Shown: one piece after another, positions 9,247-16,786 of the stretch
Position numbering within the stretch: the stretch's first letter is position 1
Layout of the letters: each line of letters starts with the position of its first letter
NCBI RefSeq assembly: GCF_041080675.1
Contig: NZ_CP163520.1
Span: forward strand, 2,232,001 to 2,296,000
Origin: Streptomyces sp. cg36
GTDB lineage: Bacteria; Actinomycetota; Actinomycetes; Streptomycetales; Streptomycetaceae
Reading direction: 5' to 3'
DNA: 64,000 nucleotides
Notes under the pieces: generated by a model
Database searches by the model: none
Seen by the model: only the letters and a program-made list of their open reading frames with translations
Told to the model about the DNA's origin: nothing
Made by a program: the position numbers and the translations under genes

Positions 9247-9319
9247 CTCGCTCACGGTCTCCGTAGCTCCAGCTCGATTTGACTGCCGATCCTGACAGAG
9301 CGACATCTGACCAACAAGT

Positions 9320-9355
9320 GATTCCGTTGTTGCCTTTTGGTTACGCGACGGAATC
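9320..9355. promoter_or_regulatory. Inverted repeat, candidate Lrp-type operator of the polyamine operon
   Basis: GATTCCGT (9320-9327) and ACGGAATC (9348-9355) form a perfect 8-bp inverted repeat with an AT-rich 20-nt centre containing TGTTGCCTTTTGG. It sits between the divergent aldehyde dehydrogenase and NADAR genes. A similar layout occurs at 16211-16245 before the Lrp gene. An Lrp/AsnC target is inferred from context. Confidence 0.45.
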
Positions 9356-9403
9356 TGTCGACCATGTGTCGGGTCAGGCCGTAAATACCCGTACGGAGTG
9401 TCA

Positions 9404-9973
9404 GTGGCGGATGCCAGACTCGCGTGTATGGAGAAGATCGACAATTTGATCGCGCAGGTCAAGGATGGTGAACAGATCAAGTTCTTGCACTTCTGGGGTC
9501 ACGCGCCCCGTCGTGACGGGACGCTCGGACCGAGCTGTTTGAGCCAGTGGTGGCCCTCGCCGTTCACGGTGGACGGCGTGGAGTACGCGACGGCGGAGCA
9601 CTGGATGATGGCCGCCAAGGCCCGCCTCTTCGCCGACCCCGAGGCCGAACGGGCCGCCCTCACCGCCCGCACCCCCGCCGAGGCGAAGAAGGCGGGGCGG
9701 CTGGTGCGGGGCTTCGACGAGACGGTCTGGGAGCGGGAGCGGTACGGGATCGTGGTCGCGGGCAGCGTCCACAAGTTCTCCCAGGACGAGTCCCTGCGCG
9801 CCTACCTCCTCACCACCGGCACCCGGGTCCTGGTGGAGGCGAGCCCCCTGGACCGCATCTGGGGCATCGGCCTGGCGGCGGACACCCCGGCCGCGAACGA
9901 CCCGAGCCGGTGGCGGGGCCTGAACCTGCTGGGGTTCGGGTTGATGGAGGCACGGGAGAAGGTGCGGGGTTAG
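9404..9973 (+). CDS. NADAR/YbiA-like family protein
   Basis: 189 residues from GTG 9404, which has GGAG 5 nt upstream; ATG 9428 and GTG 9398 are alternatives. Family motifs: FWGHAPRR, WPSPFTVDGVEYATAEHWMMAAKA, RTPAEAKKAGRLVRGF and IWGIGLAADTPAA. NADAR proteins of the YbiA type are N-glycosidases proposed to remove reactive riboflavin intermediates, and the superfamily also processes ADP-ribose derivatives. The role here is unknown. It is divergent from the polyamine operon and followed by repeat-rich DNA. Confidence 0.82.
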   Translation: MADARLACMEKIDNLIAQVKDGEQIKFLHFWGHAPRRDGTLGPSCLSQWWPSPFTVDGVEYATAEHWMMAAKARLFADPEAERAALTARTPAEAKKAGRLVRGFDETVWERERYGIVVAGSVHKFSQDESLRAYLLTTGTRVLVEASPLDRIWGIGLAADTPAANDPSRWRGLNLLGFGLMEAREKVRG

Positions 9974-9984
9974 GGCGCCGGTCA

Positions 9985-10176
9985 CCTGCGGGCCGGTGGG
10001 GGCCCCTGGGGGTTGAGGCCGAAGCAGAAGTCCCTGCGGGCCGGTGGGGGCTGGGCGCGCAGTTCCCCGCGCCCCTAGGGGGTTGGGGCTGGCCCGGAAG
10101 CCCGTGCGGGGCATACGGGGGGCGGTCACCTGCGGGCCGGTGGGGGCTGATCGCGCAGTTCCCCGCGCCCCTAACG
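9985..10176 (+). repeat. Intergenic repeat family (two full copies and one partial)
   Basis: The unit reads roughly CCTGCGGGCCGGTGGGGGCT, then GCGCGCAGTTCCCC, then GCGCCCCTA. Full copies are at about 10034-10079 and 10129-10174, and the first third recurs at 9985-10005. Related copies in the opposite orientation lie at 22494-22606. The stretch 9974-10413 between the convergent NADAR and DUF4190 genes contains no convincing ORF. Confidence 0.75.
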
Positions 10177-10371
10177 GGGCCGGAGCCCCAGCGGGGTTCG
10201 GGTGCGGAGCCCCAGCGGGGTGCAGGGGGCGCAGGCCCCGCTGGGGGCCGGGGCGGAGCCCCGGGTGCGCCCCACGACCCACGGACAGCTCAGCGGGGTC
10301 CAGGGGCGGAGCCCCGGGTGGGGTGCAGGGGCCGCAGGCCCCGCTCGGGGTCCGGGGGCGGAGCCCCCGGA
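10177..10371. repeat. Cluster of GGGGCGGAGCCCC-type palindromic repeats
   Basis: Short G/C palindromes of the kind GGCGGAGCCCC and GCAGGCCCCGC alternate about every 20-40 nt between the convergent NADAR and DUF4190 genes. The last, CCGGGGGC - GGA - GCCCCCGG (10354-10372), is a strong hairpin. The cluster probably ends transcription from both sides. No protein is encoded. Confidence 0.65.
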
Positions 10372-10413
10372 AAGAAAACTCTCCGCCTCATCCCCCACCC
10401 ACCCCAGGAGGGT

Positions 10414-11154
10414 TTAGGGAAGGGGCGGGGTGGGGGACCCCTCCCCCCGCACCACCAGCATCGTCGCGAACGGATCATCCACCGACGACGACCCACCGTC
10501 CCCGTCGTCATGCGTGACAGCCCACAGCATGAGCCCCAGGAACGCCCCGCTCACCACGATCCCCACCACCCCGAGGATGATCCCGGCCAGCGCCTGCCCC
10601 CCGTTCGTCGCCTCGCCCCGCTTCGCCCGCCCCCGGCCGAGGAAGCCGAAGATCAGGGCGAGGATCCCGAGGATGATCCCGAGCCCCCAGAGGCAGAAGA
10701 GGACGACGGAGATGATCCCGAGGACCAGCGCGGTCGTGCCGAACCCGTTGAGGGGCGCGCCCATCCCGGTCCAGCCGGGGTGCCCGTACCCGTAACCCGG
10801 GTAGCCGGGGTACGCGGGGTACCCGTAGCCGCCCGGGGCGGCCTGACCGGGCGCGGGCCCGCCCGGCGCGGCCGGCGGGGGCGGCACGGCCCCGCCCCAC
10901 CCGCCGGTGCCCGCGGCCCCGACATCGGTGAAGCCCGCACCGGTCGGCCCGGTCGGCCCGGCCGGCCCCGCCCCGCCCGGCGGCGGAACCGCCCCACCGG
11001 GCTGAACCGTTTCCGCGGACTCCGCCCCCGGCATCGCCGCAACCGTCGGCTGATCGTGCACGGAGGGCTTCTCCAGCGGCACCTTCCGCTCCGGCGGCGC
11101 CCACGGGTCCACGGGCTCGGACCCCCGAGACGGCTGATCGTGGTTGTCTGACAT
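10414..11154 (-). CDS. DUF4190-type membrane protein with Pro/Gly-rich N terminus
   Basis: 246 residues from ATG 11154, with GGGGAGG just upstream. The first 130 residues are low complexity (Pro, Gly, Ala) ending in repeated GYP/YPGYPGYGYG. Two membrane segments follow: TALVLGIISVVLFCLWGLGI with ILALIFGFLGRGRAKR between, then ALAGIILGVVGIVVSGAF. This pair of helices with a short basic loop is the DUF4190 pattern common in actinobacterial membrane proteins. Function unknown. Single gene, convergent with the NADAR gene and divergent from the deaminase. Confidence 0.8.
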   Translation of the reverse strand: MSDNHDQPSRGSEPVDPWAPPERKVPLEKPSVHDQPTVAAMPGAESAETVQPGGAVPPPGGAGPAGPTGPTGAGFTDVGAAGTGGWGGAVPPPPAAPGGPAPGQAAPGGYGYPAYPGYPGYGYGHPGWTGMGAPLNGFGTTALVLGIISVVLFCLWGLGIILGILALIFGFLGRGRAKRGEATNGGQALAGIILGVVGIVVSGAFLGLMLWAVTHDDGDGGSSSVDDPFATMLVVRGEGSPTPPLP

Positions 11155-11314
11155 GGGCCTCCCCATCCTGGTTCCGACATGCTAAGGCTCTCGCCGGACG
11201 CGGCGCCCGGGGGGCCACCCCGCCCCGGCACGGACCCGGTCTCCCGGCCTAACATGATCCCCGAACGGCGGCCGACAGGCGCCGGACGGCAGACGACAGC
11301 CCGCGGAGGAACCC

Positions 11315-12346
11315 ATGACCGACCTGCACCCGTTCATCGCGGGCCTGCCCAAGGCAGAGCTCCACGTGCACCACGTCGGCTCCGCCTCCCCCCGTATCGT
11401 CGCCGAGCTGGCCGCCCACCACCCGGACTCGAAGGTCCCCACGGATCCCGAGGCCCTCGCGGACTACTTCACGTTCACCGACTTCGCGCACTTCGTGGAC
11501 GTCTACCTCTCGGTCGTGGACCTGATCCGCACCCCCGAGGACGTGCGGCTGCTCACCTACGAGGTCGCCCGCGACATGGCCCGGCAGAACATCCGTTACG
11601 CCGAGCTGACCATCACCCCCTTCTCCTCCACCCGCCGCGGCATCGACGAGCGCGCCTTCATGGACGCGATCGAGGACGCCCGCAAGGCGGCCGAGAAGGA
11701 GCTGGGCACGGTCCTGCGCTGGTGCTTCGACATCCCCGGCGAGGCCGGTCTGGAGTCCGCCGCGGAGACCGTCCGGCTGGCCACCACCGACCGCCTCCGC
11801 CCCGAGGGCCTGGTCTCCTTCGGCCTGGGCGGCCCGGAGATCGGTGTGCCGCGTCCGCAGTTCAAGCCGTACTTCGACCGGGCGATCGCGGCGGGCCTGC
11901 GCTCGGTGCCGCACTCGGGCGAGTCCACCGGCCCCCAGTCGATCTGGGACGCGCTCAACGACCTGCGCGCCGAGCGCATCGGCCACGGCACCAGCGCCAC
12001 CCAGGACCCGGACCTCCTCAAGTACCTGGCCGACCACCGCATTGCCCTGGAGGTCTGCCCGACCTCCAACCTGGCGACCCGGGTCGTCGCCGACATCGAG
12101 CGGCACCCGATCCGCGAGATGGTCCAGGCGGGTGTGCTGGTGACGGTCAACAGCGACGACCCGCCGATGTTCGGCACCGACCTCAACAACGAGTACGCGG
12201 TGGCCGCCCGGCTCCTGGAGCTGGACGAGCGCGGCGTGGCGGCCCTCGCCAGGAACGCGGTGGAGGCGTCCTTCCTCGACCCGGCCGGCAAGACGCGGCT
12301 CGCCGGGGAGATCGACGCGTACACCGAGCAGTGGCTGGCCCGCTAG
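11315..12346 (+). CDS. Adenosine deaminase-family enzyme, possibly aminodeoxyfutalosine deaminase
   Basis: 343 residues; GGAGG lies a few nt before ATG 11315. Zinc-site and catalytic motifs of the family: KAELHVHHVG (HxH, about 14-23), HSGES (general acid Glu), RIGHGTS and VNSDDPPMFG. The N-terminal motif HVHH replaces the HLHLDG of classical adenosine deaminases. Streptomyces homologues of this type have been studied as 6-aminodeoxyfutalosine deaminases in menaquinone synthesis. I consider that about as likely as plain adenosine deaminase. Followed 20 nt later by a GDPD gene, so probably cotranscribed. Confidence 0.85.
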   Translation: MTDLHPFIAGLPKAELHVHHVGSASPRIVAELAAHHPDSKVPTDPEALADYFTFTDFAHFVDVYLSVVDLIRTPEDVRLLTYEVARDMARQNIRYAELTITPFSSTRRGIDERAFMDAIEDARKAAEKELGTVLRWCFDIPGEAGLESAAETVRLATTDRLRPEGLVSFGLGGPEIGVPRPQFKPYFDRAIAAGLRSVPHSGESTGPQSIWDALNDLRAERIGHGTSATQDPDLLKYLADHRIALEVCPTSNLATRVVADIERHPIREMVQAGVLVTVNSDDPPMFGTDLNNEYAVAARLLELDERGVAALARNAVEASFLDPAGKTRLAGEIDAYTEQWLAR

Positions 12347-12366
12347 CCCGCGGGAACAATGGGCCC

Positions 12367-13077
12367 ATGCGTACCGTGACTGCCGTGGCCCACCGCGGCG
12401 ACCCGTACCGCGTCCGCGAGAACACGCTGGCGTCGATCCACTCGGCCCTGGAGCATGGCGCGGACGCGGTCGAGATCGACGTACGGCTGACGCGCGACGG
12501 CGTCCCCGTGCTGCTCCACGACGAGACGCTGAAGCGGCTGTGGGGGCACGACCGGCCGCTGTCGTCGCTCCTCCACGAGGACGTGCGCGAGCTGACGCGC
12601 GGCGGGGTGCCGACCCTGCGCGCGGCCCTGATGGCGGCGGGCGCCCACCGGTTGATGATCGACCTGCCGGGCGCGACCGAGGAGACGGTACGCGCGGTGG
12701 TGGGCACGGTTCAGGAGTGCGGGGCGGGCGGGCGCGTGTACTACTGCGCGGGCCCGGCGTCCATGCTGAAGGTGCGCGCCGCCGACCCGTCCGCCGAGAT
12801 CGCCCTGACCTGGACGACCCTGGCCCCGCCGCGCCCGGAGCTGATCGCGGCGGTGAAGCCGCGCTGGCTCAACTACCGCTTCGGCCTCCTGAGTACGGAA
12901 CTGGCCGACCGGGTGCACCGGGACGGAATGCTGGTGTCGGTCTGGACGGCGGACACCAAGCGCACGATGCGCCGCCTGATCGCAACGGGAGCCGACTCGG
13001 TGACGACGAACCGGGTGGACGCACTGAGGACGGTGCTGTCGGAGGGTGCGGGAGGCGGGGGAAGGACTGACGGCTGA
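12367..13077 (+). CDS. Glycerophosphodiester phosphodiesterase (GDPD)
   Basis: 236 residues from ATG 12367. Active-site motifs of the TIM-barrel family: AHRGD (9-13), ENTLASIHSALEHGADAVEIDVRLTRDGVPVLLHD in outline (E, N, E, D and H residues of the metal site), MIDLPG, and the C-terminal VSVWTAD. No signal peptide, so cytoplasmic: it should hydrolyse glycerophosphodiesters to glycerol-3-phosphate and alcohols. It follows the deaminase by 20 nt and converges on the second potD. Confidence 0.87.
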   Translation: MRTVTAVAHRGDPYRVRENTLASIHSALEHGADAVEIDVRLTRDGVPVLLHDETLKRLWGHDRPLSSLLHEDVRELTRGGVPTLRAALMAAGAHRLMIDLPGATEETVRAVVGTVQECGAGGRVYYCAGPASMLKVRAADPSAEIALTWTTLAPPRPELIAAVKPRWLNYRFGLLSTELADRVHRDGMLVSVWTADTKRTMRRLIATGADSVTTNRVDALRTVLSEGAGGGGRTDG

Positions 13078-13134
13078 CGATTGCCAGCTGACGGCTGACA
13101 GCTGACAACTGACAGACATCAGCTGACGGCTGTC
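13069..13134. repeat. Degenerate CTGAC/CAGCTGAC heptad repeat between convergent genes
   Basis: Seven to eight copies of a GCTGAC(A/G) unit lie in tandem, overlapping the end of the GDPD gene and the space before the second potD stop. CAGCTGACGGCTG occurs twice. There is no clear stem-loop with a loop of normal size. Confidence 0.6.
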
Positions 13135-13159
13135 CTCCTTCTCCCCTACACCCCCGCGA

Positions 13160-14347
13160 TCACAGCCCCACGATCGCGTTCCACCGCTTGGCGAACCCCA
13201 CCCGTTCCTCCGAGGTGATGTCGCGGGCGATGGCGAGGCGGCGGCGCATGTCGGCGTCGGGGAAGACCAGGGGGTCCTCGGCGAGTTCGGCCTTGTCCTT
13301 GTCCTTGGAGGCGGCCAGGATCTCGCGGGCGGCGGGGACGGGGCAGACGTAGTTGACCCAGAACGCCAGCTCGGCCGCCACGTGCGGGTCGTAGTAGTAG
13401 TCGATCAGCGCCTCCGCGTTGGCCTTGTGGCGGGCCAGGTTGGGGATCATCATCGACTCGGCCCACAGCTCGGCGCCCTCCTCGGGCACCACGAACTCGA
13501 TGTCGGGGTTGTCGGCCTGGAGCTGGATCACGTCGCCCGAGTACGCCTGGCAGGCCAGCACGTCTCCGGTGGAGAGGTCCTTGATGTAGTCGTTGCCGGT
13601 GAAGCGGCGGATCTGCTTCTTGCGCACCTGCTTCTCGATCTGGTCGCACATGCGGTGGAAGTCGTCGGCGGTCCAGCGCGTCACGTCGACGCCGTTGCCC
13701 TGCATCAGCAGCGAGAACGACTCGTCGAGCCCGGACAGCAGCGTCACCTTGCCCGCGAGGCGCGGGTCCCACAGGTCGCTGGTGTGCTTGATCTCGCGGC
13801 CGAGCTTCTTGCGGTTGTACGCGATGCCGGTGATCCCGGACTGCCAGGGCACGCTGTGCAGCCGCCCCTTGTCGAAGGCGGGCGAAGTGAGCTGCGGGTC
13901 CAGGTACTTGGCCACGTTCGGCTGGTGGGCGCGGTCCATCTCCTGCACCCAGCCGAGCCGGACGAACCGGGCCGCCATCCAGTCGCTGATGACGACGATG
14001 TCCCGGCCGGTGGCCTGATGGTTCATCAGGGCCGGGCTGATCTTCCCGAAGAACTCGTCGTTGTCGTTGATCTCCTCGGTGTAGTCCACGGAGATCCCGG
14101 TGCTCTTGGTGAACGCCGCCAGGGTGGGCCGCTTCGACTTGTCGTGCTCGTCGGTGTCGATGTAGAGCGGCCAGTTGGCGAAGGTGAGCCGGCGGTCGGT
14201 GGCCGAGTGGTCGGGCGCACCGCGCTCACCGGGGGCGACGTAGGCCGCGGGCACTCCGCAGCCCGCCAGCGCGGCAGCGGCGGCGCCGCCGCCGAGCGCG
14301 CGCAGCAGGTGGCGGCGGGAGAGGGGGTTCAAGGGGGTCGCTCGCAC
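13160..14347 (-). CDS. Spermidine/putrescine-binding lipoprotein, PotD-like (second copy)
   Basis: 395 residues from GTG 14347, giving a compact Tat/lipoprotein signal (RRHLLRALGGG at 11-21, lipobox LAGC with Cys30); TTG 14383 is the longer alternative. No start has a strong ribosome site. Mature-domain motifs parallel the first copy: FANWPLYIDTDE, DYTEEINDNDEFFGKI, KKQIRRFTGNDY and NYVCPVPAA. It has no permease genes beside it, so it probably feeds the PotABC complex of the first cluster or one encoded elsewhere. Transcribed after the second aldehyde dehydrogenase but separated by a hairpin. Confidence 0.88.
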   Translation of the reverse strand: MRATPLNPLSRRHLLRALGGGAAAAALAGCGVPAAYVAPGERGAPDHSATDRRLTFANWPLYIDTDEHDKSKRPTLAAFTKSTGISVDYTEEINDNDEFFGKISPALMNHQATGRDIVVISDWMAARFVRLGWVQEMDRAHQPNVAKYLDPQLTSPAFDKGRLHSVPWQSGITGIAYNRKKLGREIKHTSDLWDPRLAGKVTLLSGLDESFSLLMQGNGVDVTRWTADDFHRMCDQIEKQVRKKQIRRFTGNDYIKDLSTGDVLACQAYSGDVIQLQADNPDIEFVVPEEGAELWAESMMIPNLARHKANAEALIDYYYDPHVAAELAFWVNYVCPVPAAREILAASKDKDKAELAEDPLVFPDADMRRRLAIARDITSEERVGFAKRWNAIVGL

Positions 14348-14516
14348 CCCGGAAGGATGCCGGGGCGCCGGTGTACGGGGCAATGGACGCTGCGTACAGC
14401 CGCACCCCGCAGGGCCGACAACCTGTCGACCGCTGCCGGCCGGCGACGGCCCCGGCCCCCATCCCGGTCCGGGCCCCGGTCACGGGTCCGGCACCGGCCC
14501 CGCCCCCGGACACACC

Positions 14517-14551
14517 TGTGGTGCGGCACCCCCGCGGGGCGCCGCACCACA
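14517..14551 (-). terminator. 11-bp stem-loop between aldehyde dehydrogenase and potD copy 2
   Basis: TGTGGTGCGGC (14517-14527) pairs perfectly with GCCGCACCACA (14541-14551); CCCC/GGGG in the loop can extend the stem. It lies about 125 nt after the aldehyde dehydrogenase stop, so that gene probably ends here and the potD copy has its own promoter or is reached by readthrough. Confidence 0.6.
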
Positions 14552-14572
14552 AGTCGGCGGTCGTACCGGGCG

Positions 14573-14670
14573 GATCCGCCCGGTACCGAACGGATCACCC
14601 CCGCACGGAGCGGATCAACCTCGTACAGGGACGATCAACTCGCGCACGGAGCCGATCCGCTCGCGTACGC
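14573..14670. repeat. Degenerate 19-21 bp tandem repeat
   Basis: Four or five imperfect units of the type CGCACGGAGCGGATCAACT follow one another downstream of the second aldehyde dehydrogenase. The GGATC/CGATC core recurs roughly every 20 bp. It makes no convincing protein. With the hairpin at 14517-14551 it fills the gap 14348-14676. Confidence 0.55.
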
Positions 14671-14676
14671 GGCAGC

Positions 14677-16116
14677 TCAGCCCTCGTACGACGTCATCAC
14701 GTGCTTGATGCGCGTGTAGTCCTCGAAGCCGTACGCCGAGAGGTCCTTGCCGTAGCCGGACTTCTTGAAGCCGCCGTGCGGCATCTCCGCGACCAGCGGG
14801 ATGTGGGTGTTGATCCAGACGCAGCCGAAGTCCAGGTACTTGGACATGCGCATGGCGCGGGCGTGGTCCTTCGTCCAGACCGAGGAGGCCAGCGCGTACT
14901 CGACGCCGTTGGCGAACTCCAGGGCCTGCTTCTCGTCCGTGAAGGACTGGACGGTGATGACCGGGCCGAAGACCTCGTTCTGGATGATCTCGTCGTCCTG
15001 CTTGAGGCCGGAGACGACGGTCGGGGCGTAGAAGTAGCCCTTCTCGCCCACGCGGTGGCCGCCCGCCTCGACCTTGGCGTGCGCGGGGAGGCGGTCGATG
15101 AAGCCGGTGACCTGCGCGAGCTGGTTGGCGTTGTTGAGCGGGCCGTACAGCACGTCCTCGTCGTCCGGCTGCCCGGTCTTGGTGTCGGCGGCGGCCTTGG
15201 CGAGCGCGGTGACGAACTCGTCGTGGATCGACTCGTGGACCAGGACGCGGGTGGCGGCCGTGCAGTCCTGGCCGGCGTTGAAGTAGCCCGCGACCGCGAT
15301 GTCCTCGACGGCCTTGGCGAGGTCGGCGTCCTCGAAGACGACGACGGGGGCCTTGCCGCCGAGCTCCAGGTGGACGCGCTTGACGTCCTTGGCCGCCGAC
15401 TCGGCGACCTGCATGCCCGCCCGTACGGAACCGGTGATGGAGGCCATCGCCGGGGTGGGGTGCTCGACCATCGCGCGGCCGGTGTCGCGGTCGCCGCAGA
15501 TGACGTTGAAGACGCCCTTGGGGACGATCGCGCCGATGATCTCGGCGATCAGCACGGTGGAGGCGGGGGTGGTGTCCGAGGGCTTGAGGACGACGGTGTT
15601 GCCCGCGGCGAGCGCCGGGGCGAACTTCCACACGGCCATCATCATCGGGTAGTTCCACGGCGCGACCTGCGCGCAGACGCCGACCGGCTCACGGCGCACG
15701 ATCGACGTCATGCCCTCCATGTACTCACCGGCCGAGCGGCCCTCCAGCAGGCGGGCGGCGCCGGCGAAGAAGCGGATCTGGTCCACCATCGGCGGGACCT
15801 CTTCGCTGGCGGTCAGCGCGAGCGGCTTGCCGGTGTTCTCCGACTCGGCCGCGATGAGCTCCTCGGCGCGCTCCTCGAAGGCGTCCGCGATCTTCAGCAG
15901 GACCTTCTGGCGCTCGGCGGGGGTGGTGTCGCGCCAGGCCGGGAAGGCCGCGGCGGCGGCGGCCATGGCGGCGTCGACGTCCGCCTGGCCGGAGAGGGGG
16001 GAGGTGGCGTACGCCTCGCCCGTGGCCGGGTTGACCACCTCGATGGTCCGCCCGTCGGCTGCGTCCCGGAACTCTCCGTCGATGTAGTTGCGCAAACGAC
16101 GCAGTTCGGTGGTCAC
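14677..16116 (-). CDS. Gamma-aminobutyraldehyde dehydrogenase (second copy)
   Basis: 479 residues. Aldehyde dehydrogenase motifs: QVAPWNYPMMMAVWK, SITGSVRAG, VHLELGGKAPVVVFEDADL (catalytic Glu) and NAGQDCTAATRVLV (catalytic Cys), with VEYALASSVWTKDH near the end. The FDVP-free N terminus begins RNYIDGEF, typical of 4-aminobutanal dehydrogenases. Divergent from the Lrp regulator gene and the aminotransferase, the standard arrangement for polyamine catabolism in Streptomyces. Aminotransferase plus this enzyme would convert putrescine to GABA. Confidence 0.9.
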   Translation of the reverse strand: MTTELRRLRNYIDGEFRDAADGRTIEVVNPATGEAYATSPLSGQADVDAAMAAAAAAFPAWRDTTPAERQKVLLKIADAFEERAEELIAAESENTGKPLALTASEEVPPMVDQIRFFAGAARLLEGRSAGEYMEGMTSIVRREPVGVCAQVAPWNYPMMMAVWKFAPALAAGNTVVLKPSDTTPASTVLIAEIIGAIVPKGVFNVICGDRDTGRAMVEHPTPAMASITGSVRAGMQVAESAAKDVKRVHLELGGKAPVVVFEDADLAKAVEDIAVAGYFNAGQDCTAATRVLVHESIHDEFVTALAKAAADTKTGQPDDEDVLYGPLNNANQLAQVTGFIDRLPAHAKVEAGGHRVGEKGYFYAPTVVSGLKQDDEIIQNEVFGPVITVQSFTDEKQALEFANGVEYALASSVWTKDHARAMRMSKYLDFGCVWINTHIPLVAEMPHGGFKKSGYGKDLSAYGFEDYTRIKHVMTSYEG

Positions 16117-16210
16117 TTCGCTGGCCTCCCGGTCCGATGTCCGATGGGTGAGACGCCCACCTTAGTCGGTGAAGTGTCGCTTTCGACAGACCCGCCGCCC
16201 GGCAACTTCG

Positions 16211-16245
16211 GATTCAGTGCTTCCGCGACCGTCGAACAACGAATT
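16211..16245. promoter_or_regulatory. Candidate Lrp operator between aldehyde dehydrogenase and lrp
   Basis: GATTC (16211-16215) and GAATT (16241-16245) are spaced as in the first polyamine promoter (30 against 31 bp start to start). The right half-site reads AACAACGAAT, matching AACAACGGAAT found on the reverse strand at 9320-9330. The site lies in the divergent control region. Autoregulation by the adjacent Lrp protein is inferred. Confidence 0.4.
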
Positions 16246-16294
16246 TCATCGCTTTGGGGTTGCGAGACAGACGAGTCGGGTGCACAGTGGCTTC

Positions 16295-16786
16295 GTGGCC
16301 AGTCGAAGCGCAGACCCCAGGACCGGAAACGGATCGTCCCCGTCGATCGATGCCGTGTCCCTGGCGATCATCGAGCAGCTCCAGGAGGACGGGCGCCGCC
16401 CGTACGCCGCGATCGGCAAGGCCGTGGGCCTGTCGGAAGCGGCCGTGCGCCAGCGCGTGCAGAAACTCCTGGACCAGGGCGTGATGCAGATCGTCGCCGT
16501 CACCGACCCCCTCACCGTGGGGTTCCGGCGCCAGGCGATGGTCGGGATCAACGTCGAGGGCGACCTCGACCCGGTCGCCGACGCCCTGACGGCCATGGCC
16601 GAGTGCGAGTACGTGGTGATGACCGCGGGCTCCTTCGACCTCATGGTGGAGGTCGTCTGCGAGGACGACGACCACCTGCTGGACGTCATCAACAAGCGGA
16701 TCCGCGCCCTCCCCGGCGTGCGCTCCACCGAGAGCTTCGTCTACCTCAAGTTGAAGAAGCAGACCTATATGTGGGGAACCCGATAG
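16295..16786 (+). CDS. Lrp/AsnC-family transcriptional regulator of polyamine genes
   Basis: 163 residues from GTG 16295; upstream in-frame codons lack family similarity, and no ribosome site is visible, so the message may be leaderless. N-terminal winged helix with IIEQLQEDGRRPYAAIG and LSEAAVRQRVQKLLD, then the RAM effector domain with VMTAGSFDLMVEVVCEDDD. It sits between the divergent aldehyde dehydrogenase and the aminotransferase gene it overlaps, so it probably senses a polyamine or amino acid and controls both. Lrp proteins bind as multimers, which would fit the spaced half-sites nearby. Confidence 0.88.
   Translation: MASRSADPRTGNGSSPSIDAVSLAIIEQLQEDGRRPYAAIGKAVGLSEAAVRQRVQKLLDQGVMQIVAVTDPLTVGFRRQAMVGINVEGDLDPVADALTAMAECEYVVMTAGSFDLMVEVVCEDDDHLLDVINKRIRALPGVRSTESFVYLKLKKQTYMWGTR

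Noticed and set aside
6340..9282. 980-codon forward ORF across potD and aldehyde dehydrogenase
   Set aside because: Lies opposite two well-supported genes; long open antisense frames are common at this GC content.
9974..10413. Insertion-sequence remnant
   Set aside because: No transposase fragment or terminal inverted repeats; matches dispersed palindromic repeats instead.
13069..13134. CRISPR array
   Set aside because: Units are 6-8 bp without spacers; there are no cas genes.
14573..14670. CRISPR or attachment site
   Set aside because: Repeats are contiguous and degenerate, and no integrase or tRNA is near.
14371..16770. N-terminal 800 codons of the long forward ORF ending at 18150
   Set aside because: Only the part from about 16771 is the aminotransferase; the rest is antisense to the aldehyde dehydrogenase.
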